In this document: one piece after another, positions 1 through 7,877 of the stretch | How the letters are laid out: each line of letters begins with the position of its first letter | How positions within the stretch are numbered: position 1 is the stretch's first letter | Source: a virus | Reading direction: 5' to 3' (one strand) | IMG/VR virus record: IMGVR_UViG_3300032288_001914 | Location: 1 to 30,670 of that record | Length of the DNA stretch: 30,670 nucleotides | The notes under the pieces: generated by a model | The model's input: the letters and a program-made list of their open reading frames with translations, nothing else | Told to the model about the DNA's origin: nothing | Database searches by the model: none | Translations under genes and position numbers: made by a program

Positions 1-166
1 CACGCGCACAATTTTGGTGTGTCGAACTCGGTTTCGGTGGGCCGTGGGCGGCCCTAGGAAGGCCGTGGACGGGTCGGGGATCGGGGTCTGGTGTCGTCGT
101 CCACTGACCCCCGTTGATCGCGTCTATGGCTGTCCTAGGCCGTTTTAAAGCGTTACACTCGCCGTC
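1..166. other. left-end non-coding stretch
   Basis: No convincing gene starts here. The only clear secondary structure is a short perfect hairpin at 39-54, with arms GGGCCG and CGGCCC and a TGGG loop. Because the terminase genes follow directly and an HNH nuclease gene sits at the far end of the window, this stretch is a candidate for part of the packaging (cos) region. That is inferred from gene order only; no single-stranded end can be read from the sequence. Confidence 0.4.
131..159 (+). promoter_or_regulatory. possible promoter for a leaderless first gene
   Basis: A TACACT hexamer at 154-159 fits the actinobacterial -10 consensus TANNNT. The -35 position, about TGTCCT at 131-136, is weak. 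The ATG at 167 lies seven bases after the -10 box, where transcription would be expected to start, and no Shine-Dalgarno sequence precedes that ATG. A leaderless transcript, common in actinobacteria, is therefore plausible. Confidence 0.35.
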
Positions 167-460
167 ATGCGCCTCGGAATCTGCCGCCAATGTGCGGCCA
201 CTCTCACGGATCGCCGCGCCCACGCGGTCTACTGCTCGACCAGGTGCCGCGTCGCAGCGCACCGTGACAAGAAGGCCGGGGCCGCCGGCTCGAGGTCGGG
301 CGTCGCTGATTACAAGCGGACCGCCGACTACACGATCGCGGACTGGCGGCGAACGTGGCTTCACCAGTTGCGTCAACTCGCGGAACGGAATCAGACGACG
401 CCGACGCCGTGGTCGTTGGATCGTGAGCGCGAGCTGCGTCGCATTTTGGGTGCGTCGTGA
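167..460 (+). CDS. small zinc-finger-like protein
   Basis: 97-aa protein. The N-terminal 30 residues hold two cysteine pairs, C-x2-C (CRQC) and C-x3-C (CSTRC), followed by a basic stretch (RVAAHRDKK), a pattern seen in small zinc-binding DNA-associated proteins. The rest is rich in Arg, Trp and charged residues with no recognised domain. It overlaps the small terminase gene by 4 nt (GTGA), so it probably belongs to the packaging operon. No ribosome-binding site is visible before the ATG; translation may be leaderless. The role is unknown; assisting DNA recognition during packaging is only a guess from position. Confidence 0.7.
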   Translation: MRLGICRQCAATLTDRRAHAVYCSTRCRVAAHRDKKAGAAGSRSGVADYKRTADYTIADWRRTWLHQLRQLAERNQTTPTPWSLDRERELRRILGAS

Positions 461-915
461 CGGCCCGGAAACCGAACGAACAGCACCGCCGCGACGGAAC
501 CCTGAACGTCACGCGTCACGTCAAGGGCAAGGGGTCCGACCTCGCGCCGGCCGTGCCCGTGTTGGGGCCGGATTTCATCCTGTGGCCGGCCGATGAGGCG
601 TGGGCGTCGCTGCTCGATGAGGGGGTCGCGTGGCTTGCGCGGACGGATATCCCGAAGGCGTTGATGGTTCGGGATAGTTTGCGGGAACGTCAACGGCTAC
701 TCCCGTTCATCGACGAAGACCCGAACGCCCGGACGCAACTGCGTGCCCTAAACAAGGAGATCGCAAGTCTGTTGACGGATCTGGGTTTCGATCCGGCGTC
801 ACGGTCGCGGCTGGGTTTGGCGGAAGTGCGGGCGCAGTCGAAACTCGAGGAACTGCGGGCGCGGCGTTCGCCGACGTTGTCGGCGGCCGATCAGGTGGTC
901 GTGGTCGATGAGTAA
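457..915 (+). CDS. terS: terminase small subunit (putative)
   Basis: 152 aa, immediately before the large terminase gene and overlapping it by 8 nt. Small terminases recognise the packaging site and load DNA onto the large subunit. The C-terminal half (about residues 60-145) is predicted helical, with the patterns LRERQRLLPFIDEDPNARTQ and ALNKEIASLLTDLGFDP-SRSRLG. These resemble the C-terminal part of P27-type small terminases of actinophages, where an 'LGLTPASRSRLG'-like motif is common. The N-terminal 30 residues are polar and may be disordered. GTG start with a 4-nt overlap of the upstream stop. Identification rests on position plus the C-terminal motif. Confidence 0.8.
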   Translation: MTARKPNEQHRRDGTLNVTRHVKGKGSDLAPAVPVLGPDFILWPADEAWASLLDEGVAWLARTDIPKALMVRDSLRERQRLLPFIDEDPNARTQLRALNKEIASLLTDLGFDPASRSRLGLAEVRAQSKLEELRARRSPTLSAADQVVVVDE

Positions 916-2440
916 ATCGGCGACGGTGAAGGGATGGCCGCCTGCCCTGCTGACGCCAGTGCCAACGACGGACGTCGCCCGCGGTGATGGGGATTTGGCT
1001 ATCGAGTTCGTCGAGGCCCTGTGTGTGCAGGTGAAGGATTCGGTCGGGGGTCGCGCTGGTGAGCCGATGCAGTTGCGTGGGTGGCAGCGGAATCTGATTC
1101 GGGCGATGTATGCCCGCCGTCCTGATGGCCGCTACAGGTCGAAGATGAATCTGGTGATGCTGCCTCGGAAGTCGGGGAAGTCCGCCCTGGCCTCGAGCCT
1201 CGCCCTGTATGACCTGTTCATGGGGCCGAACGGTGGCGAGGTTTATTCGTGCGCGGTCGACAAAGACCAGGCACGGATCGTGTTCGCCACGGCCAAGGCG
1301 ATGCTGGAGCGGTCACCGGATTTGTCGGGTCAGGCGAAGGTTTATCGGGACGCGATCGTGGTTCCGACGACGGGGTCGGTTTATCGGGTGCTGTCGTCGG
1401 ACGCAGTGCGGAAGGAAGGACTGTCGCCGACGGCGGTGCATTACGACGAACTCCACGGGGCACCGACGCGGGAACTGTTCGACGTGATGTCGTTGGCGAT
1501 GGCGGCCCGGATTGATGCGAGGTTCACGGCATGGTCAACGGCGGGCACGAAGGCGGACTCGACCGGGCAGGATTCGATCTGCTACAGCCTGTGGCAGTAC
1601 GGGCGGAAGATCGCGAAACGTGAAGTCGACGATCCGACGTTCTTCATGGCGTGGTGGGGCGCAGCCGAGTCCGCTGACCATCGGGATCCCGAGGTGTGGA
1701 AACGGGCGAACCCCGCGTTCGGTGACCTGCAAGACCCCGAGGACTTCGACTCGGCGATCCGCAGGACACCCGAGGCGGAGTTTCGGACGAAGCGTTTGAA
1801 TACGTGGACGTCGTCGCAGGCGGCATGGCTTCCCGCTGGATCATGGGAAGGACTCGAGCTAGCACCGGCACCGGACCCTGATGAGGACGTCGACGTCATC
1901 CTCGGGTTCGACGGGTCGTTCAGTGGGGACGCGTCGGTCGTGGTCGGGGTCACGGTGGAGGATTCGCCGCGGATCTTCATGGTGCGGGCGTGGGAACGTC
2001 AACCCACGGACCGGGACGACTGGCGGGTCGACATCGGTCAGGTCGAGCAGACCATCATTGAGGCGTGCGGACGGTGGCGCGTGATCGAGGTCGCCTGTGA
2101 CCCGTTCCGGTGGCAGCGGTCCATCGAGGCCCTCGCCGCTGCTGGTGTTCCGGTCATCGAGTACGCGTCGACGTCACCGGCCCGCATGGTTCCGGCGTCC
2201 GCGAAGTTTTACGACGCGGTCACCAGTGGCCGGATCCGGCACGACGGCGACCCTCTCCTGGCACGTCACTTCCAGAACTGCGTCCTGAAAGTCGACCAGA
2301 AGGGTCCGCGGATTGTGAAGGAACATCGCGGCAGCCCGAGGAAGATTGATGCCGCAGTGTCTGCGGTAATGGCGCATGATCGCGCCACAATGGTGCGGGA
2401 ACTGGTGCCCGAGGTGGCGCCCGCTATCTGGGTCGTCTGA
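908..2440 (+). CDS. terL: terminase large subunit (ATPase and nuclease)
   Basis: 510 aa, the usual size for the family. The packaging motor cuts concatemeric DNA and pumps it through the portal. The ATPase half shows an atypical Walker A, PRKSGKS (residues 86-92), and a Walker B, AVHYDE (176-181), with the catalytic acidic pair. The C-terminal RNase H-like nuclease starts near residue 329 (ILGFDGSFSGD, D335 probably metal-binding), with a second acidic motif in VACDPFRW and a third near AVMAHD. ATG start at 908 overlaps the small subunit end. All key residues appear intact, so it should be functional. The best supported call in the window. Confidence 0.97.
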   Translation: MSKSATVKGWPPALLTPVPTTDVARGDGDLAIEFVEALCVQVKDSVGGRAGEPMQLRGWQRNLIRAMYARRPDGRYRSKMNLVMLPRKSGKSALASSLALYDLFMGPNGGEVYSCAVDKDQARIVFATAKAMLERSPDLSGQAKVYRDAIVVPTTGSVYRVLSSDAVRKEGLSPTAVHYDELHGAPTRELFDVMSLAMAARIDARFTAWSTAGTKADSTGQDSICYSLWQYGRKIAKREVDDPTFFMAWWGAAESADHRDPEVWKRANPAFGDLQDPEDFDSAIRRTPEAEFRTKRLNTWTSSQAAWLPAGSWEGLELAPAPDPDEDVDVILGFDGSFSGDASVVVGVTVEDSPRIFMVRAWERQPTDRDDWRVDIGQVEQTIIEACGRWRVIEVACDPFRWQRSIEALAAAGVPVIEYASTSPARMVPASAKFYDAVTSGRIRHDGDPLLARHFQNCVLKVDQKGPRIVKEHRGSPRKIDAAVSAVMAHDRATMVRELVPEVAPAIWVV

Positions 2441-2450
2441 GAGGACTGAC

Positions 2451-2606
2451 GTGAGCAAACTGCCCGTGCCGTCGATCGTTCAGATCGTGGGTGCGGTCGC
2501 GATCACGGTCGGCGTTGCCCTGATTTTCATCCCCGCTGGTGTTATCACGGGCGGTGTGTTTGCCCTGCTGATGGGCATCGCGACGGAACGAACCGACAAG
2601 GAGTAA
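2451..2606 (+). CDS. small two-helix membrane protein
   Basis: 51-aa protein from the GTG at 2451; GAGGA at 2441-2445 is a reasonable ribosome-binding site, and upstream in-frame starts would run into the terminase. Residues 8-26 (QIVGAVAITVGVALIFIPA) and 27-42 form two hydrophobic segments separated by a Pro-Ala-Gly turn, ending in a charged tail (TERTDKE). It sits between large terminase and portal, and the portal gene follows after 4 nt. Small membrane proteins in this slot occur in other actinophages, but I know of no established function. It is too far from the lysis genes to be called a holin. Confidence 0.7.
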   Translation: MSKLPVPSIVQIVGAVAITVGVALIFIPAGVITGGVFALLMGIATERTDKE

Positions 2607-2610
2607 CCGA

Positions 2611-3942
2611 ATGCTGCGCAGGTTGACCGAACGTCGGGCGTTGTCGTTTCAGACGGTGTGGGGCGCGGGTGGCGACTGGGTCGGCGGTTCGAGCTTGTCC
2701 GGTGTCCCGATTCACGGCGACAACGCGCTGAGGGTTTCGGCCGTCTACGCGTGCGTCAGGTTGTACGTCGACTGCGTGTCAACCCTGCCCGCTGACGCGT
2801 TCCTGCGGGTCGACGGTGACCGGCGCCCGTACCGACCTAAGCCGGCATGGATTGATGAACCGTCGCCGGGCATCACCCGGTCGGATCACTTCGCCCAGGT
2901 GATGGTCAGTCTGATGATCGACGGGAACTCGTTCACCCACGTCCTGAGGTCGCCGACGACTGGCGAGGTTATCGACCTCACGGTCCTGAATCCGCAGCAT
3001 GTCGAGGTGCGCCGGAACGCGGCCCGCGAAATCGAGTACGTCGTGGGTCATGGGAAGGTCATCATCCCGGCCGAGGACATGATCCACATCACCGAGATGA
3101 CGCTGCCGGGCGAGCTGCGAGGCGTGTCACGGATCGCGCAGAACCGGGAAACCCTCGGTCTGGCGCAGGCGTTGACGGAGTTCGCGGCCCGGTTCTTTGG
3201 TCAGGGGTCGATGGTGCCGGGCGTCATCGAGTGGCCGGGCACGCTCACGAAGGAACAGGCGACCGCGCTGGTCGACACGTTCGAGGCATCGCATCAGGGC
3301 CTGACTCGGTCGCATCGGCCCGCCGTGTTGCAGGGTGGCGCGAAGTTCACGACCACCGGGATCGACCCGGAGTCGTCGCAGTTGAACGCGTCCCGCCGCC
3401 AGTCCGTCGAAGATGTGGCGCGGATCTTCCGTATCCCGCCGCACATGATCGGCATCACCGAAGGCATGACATATTCGAACGTGGAGAACAACGCGATCCA
3501 GTGGGTCCGGTTCAGTGTCGTCCCGATCGTCACGAAGATCGAACAGGCATACAGCCGACTCCTGCCCGGCATCGCGTTCATGCGATTCAACCTGGACTCA
3601 CTGCTGCGCGGTGACACGTCGACCCGGTTCGCGGCCTACTCCACGGCCCTACAGTCAGGGTTCATGTCCGTGAATGAGGTCCGGCGCCTCGAGGACCTGC
3701 GGACGGTCGACGCGGGCGATGTGCTGCGGGTGCCGTTGGCGAACGTGGACCTGAACGCCGCGAACCTCGTCGAGACGGAGAAGAAGGTCACGATGGCCCG
3801 GAATCTGGTGCTCGTGGGCTATGACCCGGCCGAGGTTCTGCGTGCCCTGGGACTGCCTGATATCGAGCACACGGGCGTCCCGTCGTCCCAGTTGCAGCCC
3901 ATCGTTCAGATCAACCCGAATGATCCGGGGTCGGTCTACTAA
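2611..3942 (+). CDS. portal protein (HK97 family)
   Basis: 443 aa. The dodecameric portal forms the DNA channel at one capsid vertex and docks the terminase and connector. The N-terminal region has the family hallmark ALRVSAVYACVRLYVDCVSTLP (about residues 35-58, 'V-aCv-l-a-tva-lP'). The middle contains MIDGNSFTHVLR, MIHI and LRGVSRIAQNRE, and the clip/stem region contains VEDVARIFRIPPHMIGI plus YSNVENNAIQWVRFSV (about 265-310). These are characteristic of Phage_portal (HK97 gp3-like) proteins, and the length is normal. AAGGAG at 2599-2604 is the ribosome-binding site. It ends in a TAATG overlap with the next gene. Confidence 0.95.
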   Translation: MLRRLTERRALSFQTVWGAGGDWVGGSSLSGVPIHGDNALRVSAVYACVRLYVDCVSTLPADAFLRVDGDRRPYRPKPAWIDEPSPGITRSDHFAQVMVSLMIDGNSFTHVLRSPTTGEVIDLTVLNPQHVEVRRNAAREIEYVVGHGKVIIPAEDMIHITEMTLPGELRGVSRIAQNRETLGLAQALTEFAARFFGQGSMVPGVIEWPGTLTKEQATALVDTFEASHQGLTRSHRPAVLQGGAKFTTTGIDPESSQLNASRRQSVEDVARIFRIPPHMIGITEGMTYSNVENNAIQWVRFSVVPIVTKIEQAYSRLLPGIAFMRFNLDSLLRGDTSTRFAAYSTALQSGFMSVNEVRRLEDLRTVDAGDVLRVPLANVDLNAANLVETEKKVTMARNLVLVGYDPAEVLRALGLPDIEHTGVPSSQLQPIVQINPNDPGSVY

Positions 3943-4664
3943 TGCCGTTTACGTCGACCGCATACAACCTGACCGCGGGGTCGGCCACGGTTGTCGTCCC
4001 CCCGGACAACCAGCCGATGGCCGTCATCCTGCGCAACAATCAACCGGTCGCGGGCGCGGAAGGGTTCAGCCGTCGCGGGTACACGTTCGGGATCGCGCAG
4101 TCGTTCGACGTGCCCGCGTCGGGCACTGCATCGTTCGCGATCACGACCGGCACGCACGGTGCCCAGTTTCAGTATTACTCGATCATCACGGAGACGACAT
4201 CCGTGGATGCGTATCTGGTCGAGGGTGCAACGGTCGGCACGGCCGCAGGCACTGTTACGGCCTACAACCTAGACCGGACGTCGTCGCGTGTGCCGACGTC
4301 GGTGGTGGGTTCAGCCACATCGGTCACGGGCGGGACGATCGTGTCGGCGGAGTATTTGACGACCACGAAGCAAGCCGGGGAAACGTTCTCGTCGTTCAAG
4401 ATTTTGACGCTAGCGGCGTCGTCGGTTTATGCGATGCAGTTTGTCAATCAACAGAACCAGTCGACCACGGTGCACTTTCAACTGGGTTGGGCGGAGCAGT
4501 TCAACGGCGGGCACGATATTTACATCGGCGGCGCGGTCGGGTCTGCGTTCCGGCTGCCACCGGAAACAACGATGCAGTTGACGCTGCTGCCGTTGACGAC
4601 GTTGACGGCGACCGCGTCGCAGCCGTGCAACCTAGGTGTGTTCGTTGAGAGGGCGTGGGACTGA
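3942..4664 (+). CDS. unknown, probable virion protein
   Basis: 240 aa, not recognised. It is rich in Thr, Ser, Val, Gly and Ala, with alternating hydrophobic patterns typical of beta-sandwich folds (for example SATVVVPPDNQPMAVIL and TLLPLTTLTATAS). There are no long helices, no signal peptide and only one cysteine. It starts on the portal stop (TAATG) and ends on the protease start (TGATG), so it is translationally coupled to two head genes. Position and composition suggest a capsid decoration or fibre-like head protein, possibly the one that carries the glycans implied by the downstream glycosyltransferase; this is inference. Confidence 0.65.
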   Translation: MPFTSTAYNLTAGSATVVVPPDNQPMAVILRNNQPVAGAEGFSRRGYTFGIAQSFDVPASGTASFAITTGTHGAQFQYYSIITETTSVDAYLVEGATVGTAAGTVTAYNLDRTSSRVPTSVVGSATSVTGGTIVSAEYLTTTKQAGETFSSFKILTLAASSVYAMQFVNQQNQSTTVHFQLGWAEQFNGGHDIYIGGAVGSAFRLPPETTMQLTLLPLTTLTATASQPCNLGVFVERAWD

Positions 4665-6508
4665 TGCCGTACTTCATTACCGATCAGGCGGACGGCTGCG
4701 ACGGGTGGGCGACCGTGAAGGACGACGGCGAGGTCATCGGCTGCCATGCGGACAAGCAGGGCGCGATCGACCAGATGGTCGCAGTGTCGTTGGCTGAGGA
4801 TATGGAGCCGGGCGGGGAGCGTGCCCTACCCGATAACTATCGGCCCGCGTTGGCGGCCGACGTTCCTGATGGTCGAGCGTGCGGCAACTGCTTGTTCTAT
4901 GACGAGTCGAACGTGCAAGGCGATCGTGCCTGGTGTCAACGGTGGAGTGATTACGTCTCGGGCGCCTATTACTGCAACGCGTGGCAGGCCGACGAAGATG
5001 ACGACCGGTCGGGTAACCGGGACGCGGGTGACCCGCTCATCATCGTGTCCGACTTCGATAACACCCTGCGCATGTCGGGCGGGGATCCCAGTGTGGGCGT
5101 CATCGAGCACCTGAAGGCGGTCAACGCTCAGGGCGTGCTGGTGGTAATTGTGACGGCCCGGAACGAACGCGACCGGGACACGGTCACGGCGTGGCTGGTC
5201 GATCATGGGGTTCCGTATCACGAGGTCGTGATGAACCCCGGCGCGGGCGACCCGACCGCGTTCAAGGTGTATGTCGCGCAGGATTTGTTAGATGACTTCC
5301 AAATCGTTGAGTGGATCGACGACAACGGGGACACCAGGACCGCCTTGACGCAGCTCGGGATCCACGTCAGCCCGCCGTCGAACTATCGGTCGGCCGTGGC
5401 GGCTGGTCAGGTGCGCGACGTCGAGGCCCGTGCGGTCGATGTCCCCGGTTATGTGCGGCGGGCCGCTGCGCGGGGTTTGCAACTGCGGGCCGATGGTCGG
5501 GGTGGGGCTGGGTTGACGGATCAGACGATCCGTGAGGCCCGCGCCATGGCGAACGGCGAAATGACCGACGACAAGGTCATCAGGGCGGCGGCGTGGGCTG
5601 CGCGGCATCGTGTCGACCTCGAGGCACCAGCAAACAGTGACCCGTCGCATCCACGGTGGCCCGGTCCCGGTGCCGTCGCGCATTACCTGTGGGGCATTGA
5701 CCCGTTGAATCCGAACCCGGCCCGTAGTTGGCTGGACCGTCAGGCCGCGATTATCAGTGAACAGCAGCAGGAGGAAGGACGACTCATGCCGGGCAAGATG
5801 GAGATCCGCGCATTTACTGAGGCGATTGAGGTGCGTGCGGGTGGTGACGGGATGTCGTTCACCGGTTATGCGGCGGTGTTTGATTCCCCGTCGGAGCCGC
5901 TGCCGTTCATCGAGCGGATCGCGCCCGGCGCGTTCGCGTCCACCATCCGGTCTAAGAACAACGTTTATCTCCTGCGGAATCACGACTTCGGCTCCCCTCT
6001 CGCACGGACCCGGAACAAGTCCATGACCCTCACGGAGGACGGTCATGGTTTGCGGGTGGAGGCGAAACTGCCCGACACGACGGACGGCCGCGACCTCGCG
6101 GTGCTGCTGCGCGACGGGATCGTGGACTCAATGTCGTTCGGGTTCAGTGTCCCGAAGAACGGCGACGTGTGGTCTGAGGATGGGATGCAGCGCACTCTGC
6201 GGTCCGTCCGGCTGCATGAGGTCAGCATCGTGACGATGCCCGCCTACCGTGCGACCACGGCCTCGGTCCGGTCGATTGACCGCCTCGCCGACGTGACTGG
6301 TTTGGATCCCGACGCGATCGGGTCCGCCCTTGACGCCCTCGAAGCGGGCCAGACGTTGTCGAATGACCAGGCGGATCTGATCGGGTCGATCGTGGGCCGG
6401 TTGAAGCCTGCGGACGTCGCAGCGGCACCTGAGGCTGCGCCCGTGCCTGACCCCGCCGTTAGTCTGGATCTGCTACGGAAACGGCTGGAACTGGCCGCGA
6501 AACTGTAG
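4664..6508 (+). CDS. multidomain capsid maturation protease with HAD-phosphatase domain
   Basis: 614 aa from the ATG at 4664, which overlaps the upstream stop (TGATG); a GTG at 4655 would add three residues. Domains in order: (1) residues 1-45, a small module (ADGCDGWATVKDDGEVIGCH) seen at the front of some actinophage proteases; (2) 70-108, a Cys4 module (C73, C76, C91, C104), possibly Fe-S or zinc binding; (3) about 124-235, a HAD-type phosphatase with DFDNT (D130, D132, T134), VTAR (T164), K201 and IDDN (D219, D220); (4) about 262-362, a helical module with the SDPSHPRWPGPGAVAHYLWG pattern; (5) about 378-545, an HK97-type prohead protease with RNHD (H440), MSFGF (S491) and LHEVS. It would cut scaffold domains during capsid maturation. 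Family proteases are usually 150-250 aa; the added domains are unusual. Confidence 0.9.
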   Translation: MPYFITDQADGCDGWATVKDDGEVIGCHADKQGAIDQMVAVSLAEDMEPGGERALPDNYRPALAADVPDGRACGNCLFYDESNVQGDRAWCQRWSDYVSGAYYCNAWQADEDDDRSGNRDAGDPLIIVSDFDNTLRMSGGDPSVGVIEHLKAVNAQGVLVVIVTARNERDRDTVTAWLVDHGVPYHEVVMNPGAGDPTAFKVYVAQDLLDDFQIVEWIDDNGDTRTALTQLGIHVSPPSNYRSAVAAGQVRDVEARAVDVPGYVRRAAARGLQLRADGRGGAGLTDQTIREARAMANGEMTDDKVIRAAAWAARHRVDLEAPANSDPSHPRWPGPGAVAHYLWGIDPLNPNPARSWLDRQAAIISEQQQEEGRLMPGKMEIRAFTEAIEVRAGGDGMSFTGYAAVFDSPSEPLPFIERIAPGAFASTIRSKNNVYLLRNHDFGSPLARTRNKSMTLTEDGHGLRVEAKLPDTTDGRDLAVLLRDGIVDSMSFGFSVPKNGDVWSEDGMQRTLRSVRLHEVSIVTMPAYRATTASVRSIDRLADVTGLDPDAIGSALDALEAGQTLSNDQADLIGSIVGRLKPADVAAAPEAAPVPDPAVSLDLLRKRLELAAKL

Positions 6509-6525
6509 CCGCCCGTGCGGAGCCG

Positions 6526-6565
6526 CCGGGCATCGACTGCGCCTGTCCATCTAGTCGATACCCGG
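6526..6565 (+). promoter_or_regulatory. RNA hairpin just upstream of the capsid gene
   Basis: Arms 6526-6538 and 6553-6565 pair at 12 of 13 positions (one C-A mismatch) around a 14-nt loop. The right arm ends inside the capsid Shine-Dalgarno sequence GGAAGGA (6564-6570). It could be a processing site, a 5' stabiliser of the capsid message, or a translational control element. There is no U-tract, so it is a poor intrinsic terminator. Confidence 0.6.
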
Positions 6566-6577
6566 AAGGAAACCAAC

Positions 6578-7783
6578 ATGCAGGAATACATGAAGCGTTT
6601 GGTGGAGAAGCGCCAGAACACTTGGTCGCAGACCACTGAACTCCTTGACCGTGCGGCCGCTGAGAAGCGCGACCTGACCGCCGAGGAGACCGAAACCTAC
6701 AACCGCGCCATGGCGGACCTCGACGCGACGAAGTCCCAGATCGACGATCTGGTGGCGGCGGAGCGGCGTGAGGTTGAGATCGCCGAGTCGATGCGCGGCC
6801 TCGAGCACGTTGTCCGTCCCGCTGGTGAGGCTCGCAGCGGACAGTCTGAGCGGGACATCCTGCGCGGACTGCTCAAGGGCGAGGTCCGTTCGCACATGTT
6901 CGACGCTGAGCGTCGCGACATCACGACCGGCACCAGCAACGCACCGGTGCCGCAGACGTTCGCCGGTGCCGTCATCGACCAGGCACGCCTCGTCGGCCCG
7001 ATGCTCGACCCGAACGTGGTCACGGTCCTGAACACCACGGGCGGCGAGAACTTCGTGTTCCCGACCCTGTCCACCTGGTCGACCGCGAACAAGTTCGCCG
7101 AGGGCACCGCCATCGACGAGTCGGATCCCGGTTTCGGAAAGATGACCCTGTCGGCCTACAAGTACGCGTTCCTCGTGCAGGTGTCCCGTGAGATGGTCGA
7201 GGATTCCTCGGTCGACATCATGGGTTTCATCGCGACGCAGGCAGGCAACGCGATCGGCTACGCCGTGAACAGCAAGTTGACGCTGGGCACCGGCACGGTC
7301 GAGCCGACCGGCATCGTGGTCGCGGCTGGCACCGGGGTGACCGGTTCCACTGGTGTCACGGGCGCGTTCACGGGCGACAACCTCATCAGCCTGCTGTATT
7401 CCGTGGATGGTGCGGCCCGTCGTCTGCCCGGTTTCGGGTTCATGACGTCGGCGACGAACATCGCGGCGATCCGTAGCCTGAAGGCGTCGACCTCGGGTGA
7501 ATATTTGTTCACACCGACATTGGACGCAGCGACCCCAGATAGGCTGCTCGGGTATCCGTTGATCGAAAATCCCCATGTGGCCGGAGCAGGCACCGGGGTC
7601 AAGTCGGTCCTGTGCGGATACTTCCCGGCGTACTACGTCCGCCAGGTCGGCGGGATCCGCATCGACTCGTCCGCGGACTACGCGTTCGCGAACGACCTCG
7701 TCACGATGCGGGCCACCATCCGCGTCGACGGCAACCTGTCGCAGCAGACGCACGTCAAGGCGTTCCGCGGCGGCACTGCCTGA
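6578..7783 (+). CDS. major capsid protein (HK97 fold)
   Basis: 401 aa from the ATG at 6578, preceded by a strong GGAAGGA ribosome-binding site 7 nt upstream; an earlier in-frame GTG is ignored. The first ~85 residues are charged and helical (LVEKRQNTWSQTTELLDRAA, TAEETETYNRAMADLDATKS). This fits the coiled-coil delta (scaffold) domain that the upstream protease would remove. The remainder shows the HK97-fold pattern of Phage_capsid proteins: VPQTFAGAVID, MTLSAYKYAFLVQVSREMVEDS, FIATQAGNAIGYAVNSKLTLG, LLGYPLIENPHV and VLCGYF. It is flanked by hairpins on both sides, consistent with a very abundant message. Confidence 0.95.
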   Translation: MQEYMKRLVEKRQNTWSQTTELLDRAAAEKRDLTAEETETYNRAMADLDATKSQIDDLVAAERREVEIAESMRGLEHVVRPAGEARSGQSERDILRGLLKGEVRSHMFDAERRDITTGTSNAPVPQTFAGAVIDQARLVGPMLDPNVVTVLNTTGGENFVFPTLSTWSTANKFAEGTAIDESDPGFGKMTLSAYKYAFLVQVSREMVEDSSVDIMGFIATQAGNAIGYAVNSKLTLGTGTVEPTGIVVAAGTGVTGSTGVTGAFTGDNLISLLYSVDGAARRLPGFGFMTSATNIAAIRSLKASTSGEYLFTPTLDAATPDRLLGYPLIENPHVAGAGTGVKSVLCGYFPAYYVRQVGGIRIDSSADYAFANDLVTMRATIRVDGNLSQQTHVKAFRGGTA

Positions 7784-7793
7784 CAATGATCTC

Positions 7794-7832
7794 GGTGGGG
7801 GCGTCGTGTTTGGCGCAGGCGACGCCCCCACC
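7794..7832 (+). terminator. strong stem-loop after the capsid gene
   Basis: A perfect 13-bp GC-rich stem, GGTGGGGGCGTCG at 7794-7806 and CGACGCCCCCACC at 7820-7832, with a 13-nt loop, starting 11 nt after the capsid stop. No U-run follows, so it may be a partial terminator or a 3' stabiliser. Either would make capsid protein far more abundant than the downstream glycosyltransferase. Confidence 0.8.
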
Positions 7833-7877
7833 GGGCTACAACCCCACATAACTCCACAGCCCCGAAAGGTCCCCGCG

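Noticed and set aside
2451-2606. Holin call for the membrane protein after the terminase
   Set aside because: Two helices fit, but the position is in the packaging module far from the endolysin, where a better holin candidate lies.
5288-6046. 252-codon minus-strand frame opposite the protease
   Set aside because: Shadow of the protease gene; composition typical of antisense high-GC frames.
7575-7877. Upstream extension of the glycosyltransferase gene
   Set aside because: It would overlap the capsid gene by more than 200 bases and run through a strong stem-loop; a better start with a ribosome site is at 7878.
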